Virus record (IMG/VR): IMGVR_UViG_3300031788_000446
Location: 1-22,186 of that record
Length of the DNA: 22,186 bases
Reading direction: 5' to 3' (one strand)
From: a virus
Below the pieces are notes generated by a model, which saw only the letters and a program-made list of their open reading frames with translations, was not told the DNA's origin and did no database searches. The translations under genes were made by a program, and so were the position numbers. Positions 6,583 to 13,113 of the stretch are shown in pieces (position 1 is the first letter of the stretch; every line of letters starts with the position of its first letter).

Positions 6583-6947
6583 CCGCGCCCGACTCGATAA
6601 TTCAATATTATCAAGCTTGGGTGCGGCGTGAATTGCGTGTTAATTTGAACACCCCAATCTGGCAAGCTCACGTCACCGTATGCAAATACGAGCGCCCTAA
6701 GAACGAATCTGTTTGGCGAAAATATCAAGGGGAAGTGATTCCTTTTGAGTATGACCCGGAGATTCGTAGCAGCGATATTTATTTTTGGCTTGTGGTGAAA
6801 TGCCCTCGTCTTGAAGAAATTCGCGTAGAGCTTGGCTTGCCTCCTCGTCCTCGTTGCCCATTCCATATTACTATTGGAAATCTCAAGAACGTTTCGCCAA
6901 TCAAAACTAAACCCGTACCCTTCAAGGTCTTCCCTTGGGAGCAATAA
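6489..6947 (+). CDS. 2H phosphoesterase superfamily protein (LigT-like)
   Basis: The 152-residue protein carries two H-x-T motifs, HVTV at residues 61-64 and HITIG at 126-130. They are the catalytic pair of the 2H fold and sit at the expected ends of the bilobed domain. Known members open 2',3'-cyclic nucleotide ends of RNA, hydrolyse ADP-ribose 1'',2''-cyclic phosphate, or (phage Acb1) degrade the cyclic oligonucleotides of CBASS defence. Which of these applies cannot be told from the motifs. Its own promoter, with the -10 box 6 bases upstream, supports the ATG at 6489. A cyclic-phosphate receiver-like gene lies 600 bases upstream, so an RNA-end or cyclic-nucleotide role is plausible. Confidence 0.8.
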   Translation: MFNATGKLIYNPTPMRANFKARKEVSWACKLTAPDSIIQYYQAWVRRELRVNLNTPIWQAHVTVCKYERPKNESVWRKYQGEVIPFEYDPEIRSSDIYFWLVVKCPRLEEIRVELGLPPRPRCPFHITIGNLKNVSPIKTKPVPFKVFPWEQ

Positions 6948-6951
6948 AAGC

Positions 6952-6979
6952 TTGACTCCCGAGGAAAACATTGTATTTT
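6952..6979 (+). promoter_or_regulatory. leaderless promoter
   Basis: TTGACT (6952-6957), a 16-base spacer, then TATTTT (6974-6979). Six bases separate it from ATG 6986. The -10 box is weaker than the others in the window. Confidence 0.55.
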
Positions 6980-6985
6980 CAAATT

Positions 6986-7432
6986 ATGTTTAAATTCCTA
7001 TTTTCAAAACCTGAACCCGAAGAGATTCGTATTCCTTTTGTTTCCATACCGGAATCCTTGGAAACGATGCGTAATAAGCTTGAATCGAAAAGGCTAAAAC
7101 AACAAATTTTAATAGAGAAACACAATAGAAAAAAAGAAACTGAATTCGAGCCTCTTCATAAATTATTAAGGGAATTTCAATCTATTTATAGAGGCTCCGT
7201 GGCAGGTAAATCCCCATGCTATTCGTACGGACATGCAGAATTTAAAATATCATTTGGCTCAAAACTTGAATATACTTTTTCTAAAGGTATGCTTTTTGAT
7301 GTTTATGAATATACTTACAGCAGCCGAGGGGGAGTATGCAGGCTTAGGTTGAATCAGCATTGTTATGCCGAAACCGCCGAAGAAATCATGCAAAATTTTA
7401 TTGAAATGCTTGTACAAGTAGAAGATAAATAA
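6986..7432 (+). CDS. hypothetical protein, 148 residues
   Basis: I do not recognise this protein. The N-terminal half is basic and helical, probably a short coiled coil (about residues 25-60). The C-terminal half alternates in a beta-like way, with CYSYGHAEFKISFGSKLEYTF followed by GGVCRLRLNQHCYAETAEE. The start at 6986 is set by the leaderless promoter; a frame start at 6971 would put the first codons inside the -10 box. The stop codon overlaps the next start as TAATG. The last ~28 bases recur almost exactly at 9209-9237. Confidence 0.65.
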   Translation: MFKFLFSKPEPEEIRIPFVSIPESLETMRNKLESKRLKQQILIEKHNRKKETEFEPLHKLLREFQSIYRGSVAGKSPCYSYGHAEFKISFGSKLEYTFSKGMLFDVYEYTYSSRGGVCRLRLNQHCYAETAEEIMQNFIEMLVQVEDK

Positions 7433-7857
7433 TGGGCATTAAAACTCTTTCATCTGATTCCTTAATGCTGATTCGTTATTGCGTTGATAACGAGAAAGCT
7501 AGGCTAACGCGTCTTCATTGGGATACTATTGGTTTTCTTCCTCCCGCCGATTATAAACCCGGAGCTAATGCAATCGAAACAATCATAAATATAGCACGCT
7601 ATCAAACTAAAATAGACAACGCGATGAAAGAAGTATATCGTGTTTTCGAGGAACAGTTTACACCAGAAGAACACGCTCGCGTTAATAAGAGATATGAAAA
7701 AGACAACTCTGTGGGAAATACTCGTCCCCTGCGTAAGAAACGGAAAGCCTGTCAGGAAAAGGCACCATCAAGAATGGGACAAAGTGGTGCGAAAAATTTC
7801 CGGTGGCCTCACGCTTATGGGAGTCGCTCGCGGCCAGTGGATAAATCCAGAGAATAA
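7432..7857 (+). CDS. hypothetical protein, long 3' overlap with the next gene
   Basis: The 141-residue frame opens at the TAATG junction with the previous gene. Residues 1-88 look like a normal helical domain (SSDSLMLIRYCVDNEKARL, then IETIINIARYQTKIDNAM, then FTPEEHARVNKRYEK). From about residue 89 the frame lies in the +1 frame of the following, better-supported gene and becomes arginine/lysine/proline-rich with low-complexity character. The ancestral protein therefore probably ended near 7700 and lost its stop. The function is unknown. Confidence 0.6.
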   Translation: MGIKTLSSDSLMLIRYCVDNEKARLTRLHWDTIGFLPPADYKPGANAIETIINIARYQTKIDNAMKEVYRVFEEQFTPEEHARVNKRYEKDNSVGNTRPLRKKRKACQEKAPSRMGQSGAKNFRWPHAYGSRSRPVDKSRE

Positions 7858-8011
7858 AGAATTGGTCGCTGAACGTATGATTCCAGTAAGAATTGCATGT
7901 ACCGAGGCTCAGATTAATAGAATCGTGGACTTCACGATTACTCATTATAATCAGGATATGGTGTTTGCGTACGAGATTGCACAAAAAGTAATCTTCCGCG
8001 CCAAGAAATAA
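7694..8011 (+). CDS. conserved-looking hypothetical protein, 105 residues
   Basis: Starting at ATG 7694 the protein reads MKKTTLWEILVPCVRNGKPV, continues through HQEWDKVVRKISGGLTLM and ends in an IPVRIACTEAQINRIVDFT segment and a YNQDMVFAYEIAQKVI strand. I recall this architecture from phage proteins of unknown function but cannot name a family. A longer frame from 7640 exists, but its extra residues fall in the coding region of the previous gene and add nothing family-like. It overlaps the previous frame by 164 bases. Confidence 0.65.
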   Translation: MKKTTLWEILVPCVRNGKPVRKRHHQEWDKVVRKISGGLTLMGVARGQWINPENKELVAERMIPVRIACTEAQINRIVDFTITHYNQDMVFAYEIAQKVIFRAKK

Positions 8012-8013
8012 TT

Positions 8014-8628
8014 ATGAAAATCCAGATAGTAGGCGACGGTTCATTTGGCAGCTTCTTAAAGCGGGAGCTTCCTAACTATGGATTCAATGTTGTAGATGAT
8101 GCTGGTTCTGTTATCTTAGCGGTGCCTATTTCAGCTTATGATGAAGTGGGGCAGAAAAACTCTGGTAAGCATCTAGTTAATGTTTGCAGCGTTCAGAAAC
8201 CAAGCACGGATATTCTTTTGAAGCACTCTGTTAATGTAACTTCTCTTCATCCATTATTTGGTGCGCGGACGCCCGCAGACAAAAGGTTTTCTTTATTAAC
8301 ATATAGTGTTAATAACGGTGATGATACATGGTTTGGGTCGGACGATGAAGAAGAATTTATAATGACGTTTCAATTATTTTCAAAGATTCTTGTCAACGAC
8401 TGGTTAGGTAAACCGTGGACGCCAAAGAGCCACGATATTCATATGAAGCGAACGCATAAGGTCGCTGCTGATGCAGCTAAAATAGCGAAAGTCCTTATTG
8501 CAAACACCGACGATATTCCAGACGAGTATATACCTAATTCATTTAGATTGTTACGTGGCTTTGTAAAGACTCTTGATGACATGCCAACGGGGACAATGGA
8601 ATCTATCATGGCTAACCCCTACATCTAA
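8014..8628 (+). CDS. prephenate dehydrogenase (TyrA)-like NAD(P)-binding protein
   Basis: The 204-residue protein has an N-terminal Rossmann motif, GDGSFGSFL (residues 7-15), then VILAVPISAY, LVNVCSVQKPSTDILL and SLHPLFGARTP. This matches the order of TyrA: the GxGxxG loop, the AVP strand, the D/N-V-x-S-V-K strand and the HPxxG active-site segment. The C-terminal part, HDIHMKRTHKVAADAAK, corresponds to the start of the helical dimerisation domain but is short; full TyrA is about 280-370 residues. TyrA oxidatively decarboxylates prephenate or arogenate using NAD(P). Whether this short phage form has that activity is open. It is 2 bases after the preceding stop and 2 bases before the TrpC-like gene. 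Confidence 0.65.
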   Translation: MKIQIVGDGSFGSFLKRELPNYGFNVVDDAGSVILAVPISAYDEVGQKNSGKHLVNVCSVQKPSTDILLKHSVNVTSLHPLFGARTPADKRFSLLTYSVNNGDDTWFGSDDEEEFIMTFQLFSKILVNDWLGKPWTPKSHDIHMKRTHKVAADAAKIAKVLIANTDDIPDEYIPNSFRLLRGFVKTLDDMPTGTMESIMANPYI

Positions 8629-8630
8629 GT

Positions 8631-9197
8631 ATGATATTTATTGCAGAAGTAAAAACTCTATCTCCCTACGGTTTCGAGTCTAAGAAGTCTTGGGACGAAC
8701 TATTTGAAATCGCTAATGAATATGGCGACTGGATTTCTATTCATGTCGATAGTCGGTGGGGTGGAAGTACGCATCTTTTAAAGCAAGCTCGTAAACTTAC
8801 TACGAAGCCAATCCTTGCGAAGGGCTATCATCTTACGGATACAAAATTAAAATCTAGCTTTGATGCGGGCGCAGATTATTGTTTAGTTGTTAATAGAATA
8901 CCTCCGAAGGAATACGCTTCCAAATGTTTAATAGAGTTGAACGAAGAGGACTGTTTCGAAGAGTTTATAGGTCTTGACGATTCGTTAAAATGTGTTTGTA
9001 ACCGTAGGCAACTATGGAATGGTATGATGATGGATTTCGGAAATTACGAGTTTCGATTTGACATTATGAAGGCTTTAGGCTTATGGACCTGCCAAGCAAG
9101 CAACATAAAAAACAAAATCGACGTATTCCCTAAAGCGGATGCAATTTTGGTAGGTGAACATCTGCCGACATTCGCGCCCAAGTTCAGACAAAAATAA
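8631..9197 (+). CDS. indole-3-glycerol phosphate synthase (TrpC)-like short TIM barrel
   Basis: The 188-residue protein begins MIFIAEVKTLSPYG, matching the IGPS opening IAEIKxxSPS, with K8 in the position of the substrate-binding lysine. It continues with ISIHVDSRWGGSTHLLKQAR, PILAKGYHLTD and DAGADYCLVVNR, again in IGPS order. IGPS is normally about 250 residues; here the middle and C-terminal strands are compressed, ending DAILVGEHL. IGPS closes the indole ring in tryptophan synthesis. It sits directly behind a TyrA-like gene, so both act on, or derive from, aromatic amino acid enzymes. A changed substrate is quite possible given the shortening. Confidence 0.65.
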   Translation: MIFIAEVKTLSPYGFESKKSWDELFEIANEYGDWISIHVDSRWGGSTHLLKQARKLTTKPILAKGYHLTDTKLKSSFDAGADYCLVVNRIPPKEYASKCLIELNEEDCFEEFIGLDDSLKCVCNRRQLWNGMMMDFGNYEFRFDIMKALGLWTCQASNIKNKIDVFPKADAILVGEHLPTFAPKFRQK

Positions 9198-9234
9198 AAA
9201 CCCATTAGTATGCTTGTATAAGTGAAGATAAATA

Positions 9235-9627
9235 ATGAACGCTAAAGAACTTTTAAGCCTAATAGGGTGGAAAAATCAATGTCCTATTTACATAAAAAGG
9301 GACATTAGCGCTTCTCAATGGGGAGGAATGGTAGGTGATAATATCTTGCCTATCCTTATTAAAAGAAATAAAAAAGCGGCGATGCTTCATTCTTTGCTGC
9401 ACGAATGTTTTCACGTAATGATTGAAACTCGAAAACCCTATTTTTCGTTAAGCATCCTTCGAGAGTATCGCGTTGAAAAACAGGTAAGGGATTTTTGTAA
9501 AAAATACGGATTGATTCAGATTCTAAACGAATCCGATAAATGGGTAGAGCGTTTTTCAGGACGTTTTGATATGGTTGAAAATGAATTCTGGCGTCCGTAT
9601 TGTTATGCGGCATGGAGATTTAGATAA
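9235..9627 (+). CDS. HExxH zinc metalloprotease-like protein
   Basis: The 130-residue protein contains HSLLHECFHVMIE, an HExxH motif (H56-E57-C58-F59-H60). A candidate third ligand, glutamate, lies about 17-21 residues later in LREYRVEKQV. The spacing and size resemble ImmA/IrrE-type or other minimal gluzincin-like domains. ImmA-type proteases cleave repressors in mobile elements, but no repressor gene is adjacent. There is no signal peptide. The 28 bases before the ATG are a near copy of the junction at 7406-7434. The identification rests on the motif alone. Confidence 0.5.
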   Translation: MNAKELLSLIGWKNQCPIYIKRDISASQWGGMVGDNILPILIKRNKKAAMLHSLLHECFHVMIETRKPYFSLSILREYRVEKQVRDFCKKYGLIQILNESDKWVERFSGRFDMVENEFWRPYCYAAWRFR

Positions 9628-9634
9628 AAAACCA

Positions 9635-9662
9635 TTGACACAGAAAGAAAGGCCGCTAATAT
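9635..9662 (+). promoter_or_regulatory. promoter of the second HNH gene
   Basis: TTGACA (9635-9640), a 16-base spacer, then TAATAT (9657-9662), the best match to consensus in the window. The start codon (9685) is 22 bases after the -10 box, so unlike its siblings this transcript has a short leader, without a Shine-Dalgarno sequence. Confidence 0.7.
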
Positions 9663-9684
9663 GGACACATAGAAACACAAAAAT

Positions 9685-10344
9685 ATGCAAGAATCCGTTC
9701 TCGATAAACCTATCGTCCTCTGCTTGAACAAAGCGTGGCAAGTGATTGGATACAAGTCTGTTAAGCAGGCTATCTGCGCTATGCATAGCACCGAAAACGG
9801 CGCTGATATGGCCGCACAAGCTGTTGACATCGAATATCCTCAGCTAGAAGATGATGTTTACACTTTTGAGCGCCCGCAGAATATGCGTGCGGTTTCTCTA
9901 AAGGAGTGGATGGAACTTCCTATTCGTCCCTTTGATAATGTTATCAAGTGTGCCCACGGAAAGGTGATTCGCGCTCCTACTGTTGTAGTCGCTGTAAACT
10001 GTACGCGTATGCCTAAGAAGCAGAAGCGTCTTTCAAATTCAGCAATTCACGAGCGAGACGGTCTTGTGTGTCAATACTCAGGAAAGAAGTTAACACGCGA
10101 TACCGCTACCGTTGACCATATTATTCCTAGAGACGTATGGAAGCGCGAAGGTCGCGCTGGTTCGCCTGACGTTTGGACGAACATGGTTACGTGCGAAGCA
10201 GGAATCAACCACGATAAAGGCAACCGCCTCAATGAGGAAGTTGGATTGAAGTTAATTCGTCAACCCAAGGCTCCGATGCCCGTTCCAATCTCCGCGCTCA
10301 TTACCGAGATTCGTCAGCAAGATTGGCGTTGGTTTATCGGCTAG
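9685..10344 (+). CDS. HNH endonuclease
   Basis: The 219-residue protein has an HNH core in its C-terminal half: HERDGLVCQYSGKKL, TVDHIIPRD with catalytic D144-H145, WTNMVTC with N166, and HDKGNR with N180. The first ~115 residues form a separate domain (CLNKAWQVIGYKSVKQAICAM) commonly seen in front of this HNH type. Such proteins in phages are free-standing homing or packaging-linked nucleases. It has its own promoter and ends in TAG, followed at once by an intrinsic terminator. Amber readthrough would translate 15 sense codons through the terminator hairpin before TGA. Confidence 0.82.
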   Translation: MQESVLDKPIVLCLNKAWQVIGYKSVKQAICAMHSTENGADMAAQAVDIEYPQLEDDVYTFERPQNMRAVSLKEWMELPIRPFDNVIKCAHGKVIRAPTVVVAVNCTRMPKKQKRLSNSAIHERDGLVCQYSGKKLTRDTATVDHIIPRDVWKREGRAGSPDVWTNMVTCEAGINHDKGNRLNEEVGLKLIRQPKAPMPVPISALITEIRQQDWRWFIG

Positions 10345-10351
10345 CACGCAG

Positions 10352-10384
10352 AAAAAGGTGTCCTCTTTGGGGACGCCTTTTTTT
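10352..10384 (+). terminator. intrinsic terminator after the HNH gene
   Basis: GGTGTCC (10357-10363) pairs with GGACGCC (10371-10377) around a loop of about 5-7 bases. An A5 tract precedes the stem and seven T residues (10378-10384) follow it. The next promoter's -35 box begins 2 bases after the T run. Confidence 0.85.
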
Positions 10385-10385
10385 G

Positions 10386-10413
10386 TTGACAGATTTATAA
10401 AAGTATATACACT
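10386..10413 (+). promoter_or_regulatory. leaderless promoter
   Basis: TTGACA (10386-10391), a 16-base spacer, then TACACT (10408-10413). Seven bases separate it from ATG 10421. It is placed directly behind the terminator. Confidence 0.75.
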
Positions 10414-10420
10414 CATAATC

Positions 10421-10819
10421 ATGTCAGACATCATTCAAAATGCCGTTTACGTACCATCGCAACGCACCTATTACGTTTCTGCAAATCGTCACGATTTTGT
10501 TGCATTCACTGTAGGAAGCGAGGAACATTTTATCGACGGGGGAACTGATTATTTACGCGCTTCATTTCTTTTGCCGTATAATAAAATCGTTGATTATTCC
10601 TTAACATCCTCAAATACACTAAAAGAAATTCGCGAAAAGCTTTTGTGGGGAACGTACGGTAAAAGTGGTAATAAGCCGTTAAAATGGGTTCCTTTTCGTA
10701 ATCTTTCTGTTGACCATTTAGCCGCAATTATTTGTCACAAAGGCGCTGCGCCAAATGCGATTCGTATGGATGCCGCTGAATATTGGTACGGAGTTAAAAA
10801 AATCTTCTTCATACCGTGA
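10421..10819 (+). CDS. hypothetical protein, 132 residues
   Basis: I cannot name a family. The protein has a beta-rich N-terminus (AVYVPSQRTYYVSANRHDFV) and ends with LKWVPFRNLSVDHLAAII then a short helix and AEYWYGVKKIFF. The start is fixed by the leaderless promoter; an in-frame start at 10358 would lie in the terminator stem. The stop TGA overlaps a possible GTG start of the following gene. Confidence 0.7.
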   Translation: MSDIIQNAVYVPSQRTYYVSANRHDFVAFTVGSEEHFIDGGTDYLRASFLLPYNKIVDYSLTSSNTLKEIREKLLWGTYGKSGNKPLKWVPFRNLSVDHLAAIICHKGAAPNAIRMDAAEYWYGVKKIFFIP

Positions 10820-10845
10820 CCGTTTATACGCAAAGAAGCACTTTA

Positions 10846-11178
10846 ATGAAAAGTAACATGCAAAAAGCAATCATACAGTATTGGGAAGAGTCAGAAGAAG
10901 GGTGGGGTATGCGCCCTGATGGTGCAACGCTGCATAAATCTTTAGAAGATTGCCAAGCTTACATCAAGCACTATTGGACCGTTGTATTAAAACGTAATCG
11001 TGGTAAAGGTGTCCCTCACGAATATTCACGACCAGCAGGAATACCTTCTGAAATTATGATTCCTACAGCAATTTATAAAAAGATTGAGAGTAATGGTGTT
11101 CGTTTGGACGAAGACTTCTTTAAAGGTTATGAAGTTGAATCGTGTCAAGTGTTAAAGAAAATTGAAAATGGAAATTAA
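10846..11178 (+). CDS. hypothetical protein, about 110 residues
   Basis: I do not recognise this protein. It is soluble, with AIIQYWEESEEGWGMRPDGATL then CQAYIKHYWTVVLKRNRGKGVPHEYSRPAG and IMIPTAIYKKIES. Three starts are possible: GTG 10816 overlapping the previous stop, ATG 10846, and ATG 10858. I list 10846; the GTG start would give tight coupling and cannot be excluded. It overlaps the next gene's ATG by 11 bases. Confidence 0.6.
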   Translation: MKSNMQKAIIQYWEESEEGWGMRPDGATLHKSLEDCQAYIKHYWTVVLKRNRGKGVPHEYSRPAGIPSEIMIPTAIYKKIESNGVRLDEDFFKGYEVESCQVLKKIENGN

Positions 11179-11587
11179 TCCTGAAAAAGAATTGGCACGT
11201 ATACGCCAACTCAGCCAAGCCCTTTATAAGGGGTTACTAGAGGGAGAAGTAAAGGATGACGGTACGCGTCTTACTGGTGAAATAATCACGTTACTCAGCA
11301 ATAAGAACTTCTACCGCGACGAATATTTTAAACTACTGGAAGAATTAGAACAAGAGCGCGTTATAGCAAAAAACTCTGTAAGTCGCCAAGCTTGGGAAAG
11401 TGTACAAGCAGAAGTAGAGCGCTTGAGAATCGCTGCCGAAGAATATCGTTCGCTATGGCATGGTAAAATGAAGACTGAGTTGATGTATCATCCTGACATT
11501 GTGTGCGCTAAGTGTTTACATCGTATTTCATGGACGGAGGAAAAAGGATATACGTGTTTGAATCCTAATTGCGAACACAACTTCTAA
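11168..11587 (+). CDS. coiled-coil protein with C-terminal zinc ribbon
   Basis: The 139-residue product (from ATG 11168; a TTG at 11162 is less likely) has a long helical, glutamate-rich middle (about residues 45-105). A C-terminal four-cysteine module follows: CAKC (113, 116), then C130 and C135. The spacing suggests a zinc ribbon, often used for nucleic acid or protein contact. No enzyme domain is visible. Confidence 0.65.
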   Translation: MEINPEKELARIRQLSQALYKGLLEGEVKDDGTRLTGEIITLLSNKNFYRDEYFKLLEELEQERVIAKNSVSRQAWESVQAEVERLRIAAEEYRSLWHGKMKTELMYHPDIVCAKCLHRISWTEEKGYTCLNPNCEHNF

Positions 11588-11591
11588 AAAT

Positions 11592-11765
11592 ATGAATAAA
11601 ACACAATCGCTCGAACAAGATATTAAACAAATCATTGATGGCAATATGAGGCGTAATCCTCAACTCCGCAGTCACATACTTGATGGCAGCGTATCGTTGG
11701 AAGAGTTCGCATTCGCTATGATTACTCAGTGGAAGGCGATGCACGCGATTTCATATCCGGCATAA
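11592..11765 (+). CDS. small hypothetical protein, 57 residues
   Basis: A short frame starting MNKTQSLEQDIKQIIDGN and ending AMHAISYPA then TAA. It is helical and compact, in line with the operon, 4 bases after the previous stop. It ends 41 bases before the PARP start. The reading frame and spacing support it; the function is unknown. Confidence 0.5.
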   Translation: MNKTQSLEQDIKQIIDGNMRRNPQLRSHILDGSVSLEEFAFAMITQWKAMHAISYPA

Positions 11766-11771
11766 TATTTG

Positions 11772-11799
11772 TTGACACAACTCAAAATTCTGCTAAAAC
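11772..11799 (+). promoter_or_regulatory. leaderless promoter of the PARP gene
   Basis: TTGACA (11772-11777), a 16-base spacer, then TAAAAC (11794-11799), the same -10 box as at the tRNA. Seven bases separate it from ATG 11807, which sets the PARP start downstream of the longer in-frame ATG at 11729. Confidence 0.75.
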
Positions 11800-11806
11800 T
11801 ACTCTC

Positions 11807-13069
11807 ATGCCTATCATTGAAACAGTGCGCCTAATCATGGCAGATATTAGCTCCAATCACAATAAACATTGGACGGGGTTCTTGCATGATGATGGTTCCA
11901 TTACGAGCGAGAATGGCAGGGTCGGCGTCACAACCGTTTCCAACACTTGTAGGGGAAGTGGCAAACATGACTTCGACAAGCTCGTGGCTTCAAAGCGTAA
12001 AAAGGGCTACACAGACCTTCGTACCGTTGCAACGAGCGGAGTACAAGTCGTCACTCCCGGCAAGCAAGATTTGCACCAACTAGCCTTGGAACAAATCCAA
12101 ACCTCGTCCCCGCTTTTGACGAAGCTTATTAAGCGTCTGGTCGAAGCGAACGTCCATCAAATTACTAAAGCTACGCAGATTTCTTTCAATAGTTCGTCTG
12201 GTTTGTTTACGACTCCGTTAGGTGTTGTTACTTTGGATGGTATCACTGAGGCTCGTGATATTCTCGCTGACCTTACTGGCTATGTCCAGAAGCACGACTA
12301 TGGCGCTGACTGCATTACGAAGGTAAGTAAATTTCTTAGTATCGTTCCTCAGAATATTGGTATGAAACGTTTGGAAGTTCGTACGTTCATTCCTGATATT
12401 CAATCTATTCAGAAGCAAAATGATATTTTAGACTCTTTGGAAGCGTCGTATCAAGCAATGCAAACTCCAGCCGCCAATGCTGCCGCTCCTAAGAGCGTGG
12501 CCGAAAAAGTTTTCTCGGTCAAGCTTGGCTTGCTGGAAGACCCTCGTGAGCGGGCGCGTATTGAGAAGAAGTATCGTGACACTCGTAAAGACCAACACGT
12601 TTGCAGTCATTTGCGCGTAAAGGAAATCTATTTGGTGCAGATTGAAAGCCAACAGAAAGCCTACGAAATCGGTCGCAAGGTTGGTACTGAAATGGAGCTA
12701 TGGCACGGAACTAAACAAGCGAACCTTTTGAGTATTCTCAAGTCAGGTTTGAAAGTTTCTCCTCCTAGCACAGCGCGAATTGCTGGTAAAATGTTTGGAA
12801 ATGGCGTTTACTTTGCGATTGATAGCACCAAGAGCCTTAACTATAGTTATGGCTATTGGGACGGCAAAACTGAAAAGAATTGTTTTATGTTCTTATGCCC
12901 TGTTTCGCTTGGTAAATATTACGTGCCAGCAGGTTCTTATGAGCACCTTCCGAAGAGTGGCTTCGATTCGACATGGGCGAAGTCTGGTAAGTCGGGGGTT
13001 CGTAATGATGAGATTATTGTTTATAACAACGACCGCTTCGACCTTAAATATCTTGTGGAGTTTGAATAA
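11807..13069 (+). CDS. poly/mono-ADP-ribose polymerase with WGR, PRD and catalytic domains (PARP1-like)
   Basis: From ATG 11807 the protein is 420 residues. Residues about 17-75 form a WGR-like domain (HWTGFLHDDGS, NGRVG in place of WGR, then FDKLVASKRKKGY). A helical PARP regulatory domain follows (about 100-220), containing FLSIVPQNIGMKR, the counterpart of the FYTLIPHxFG motif. The catalytic domain keeps the H-Y-E triad: H300 in LWHGTK, Y335 in GNGVYFAIDSTKSLNYSY and E402 in RNDEIIVY. An E at that position is the residue needed for chain elongation in PARP1. It transfers ADP-ribose from NAD+ to targets, probably when the WGR/PRD senses nucleic acid. There are no zinc fingers. NAD-supply genes lie downstream and a macro domain upstream. 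Confidence 0.92.
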   Translation: MPIIETVRLIMADISSNHNKHWTGFLHDDGSITSENGRVGVTTVSNTCRGSGKHDFDKLVASKRKKGYTDLRTVATSGVQVVTPGKQDLHQLALEQIQTSSPLLTKLIKRLVEANVHQITKATQISFNSSSGLFTTPLGVVTLDGITEARDILADLTGYVQKHDYGADCITKVSKFLSIVPQNIGMKRLEVRTFIPDIQSIQKQNDILDSLEASYQAMQTPAANAAAPKSVAEKVFSVKLGLLEDPRERARIEKKYRDTRKDQHVCSHLRVKEIYLVQIESQQKAYEIGRKVGTEMELWHGTKQANLLSILKSGLKVSPPSTARIAGKMFGNGVYFAIDSTKSLNYSYGYWDGKTEKNCFMFLCPVSLGKYYVPAGSYEHLPKSGFDSTWAKSGKSGVRNDEIIVYNNDRFDLKYLVEFE

Positions 13070-13075
13070 AAACTC

Positions 13076-13103
13076 TTGACTCTCCGAAAAATAAACTTAA
13101 ACT
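13076..13103 (+). promoter_or_regulatory. promoter of the ATPV-repeat protein gene
   Basis: TTGACT (13076-13081), a 16-base spacer, then TAAACT (13098-13103). Ten bases separate it from ATG 13114, giving a leader of about 3-4 bases. Confidence 0.7.
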
Positions 13104-13113
13104 GAAACTACAT

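Noticed and set aside
5991-6971. Long reverse-strand frame of 326 codons
   Set aside because: It lies opposite several well-supported + strand genes, including the 2H phosphoesterase with its promoter. It has serine/arginine-rich low-complexity composition and shows no domain, so it is a shadow of codon bias.
11729-11806. Upstream ATG 11729 as the PARP start
   Set aside because: The extra 26 residues would be encoded across the end of the 57-residue gene and the PARP promoter itself. The WGR domain begins after ATG 11807, which sits 7 bases from the -10 box.
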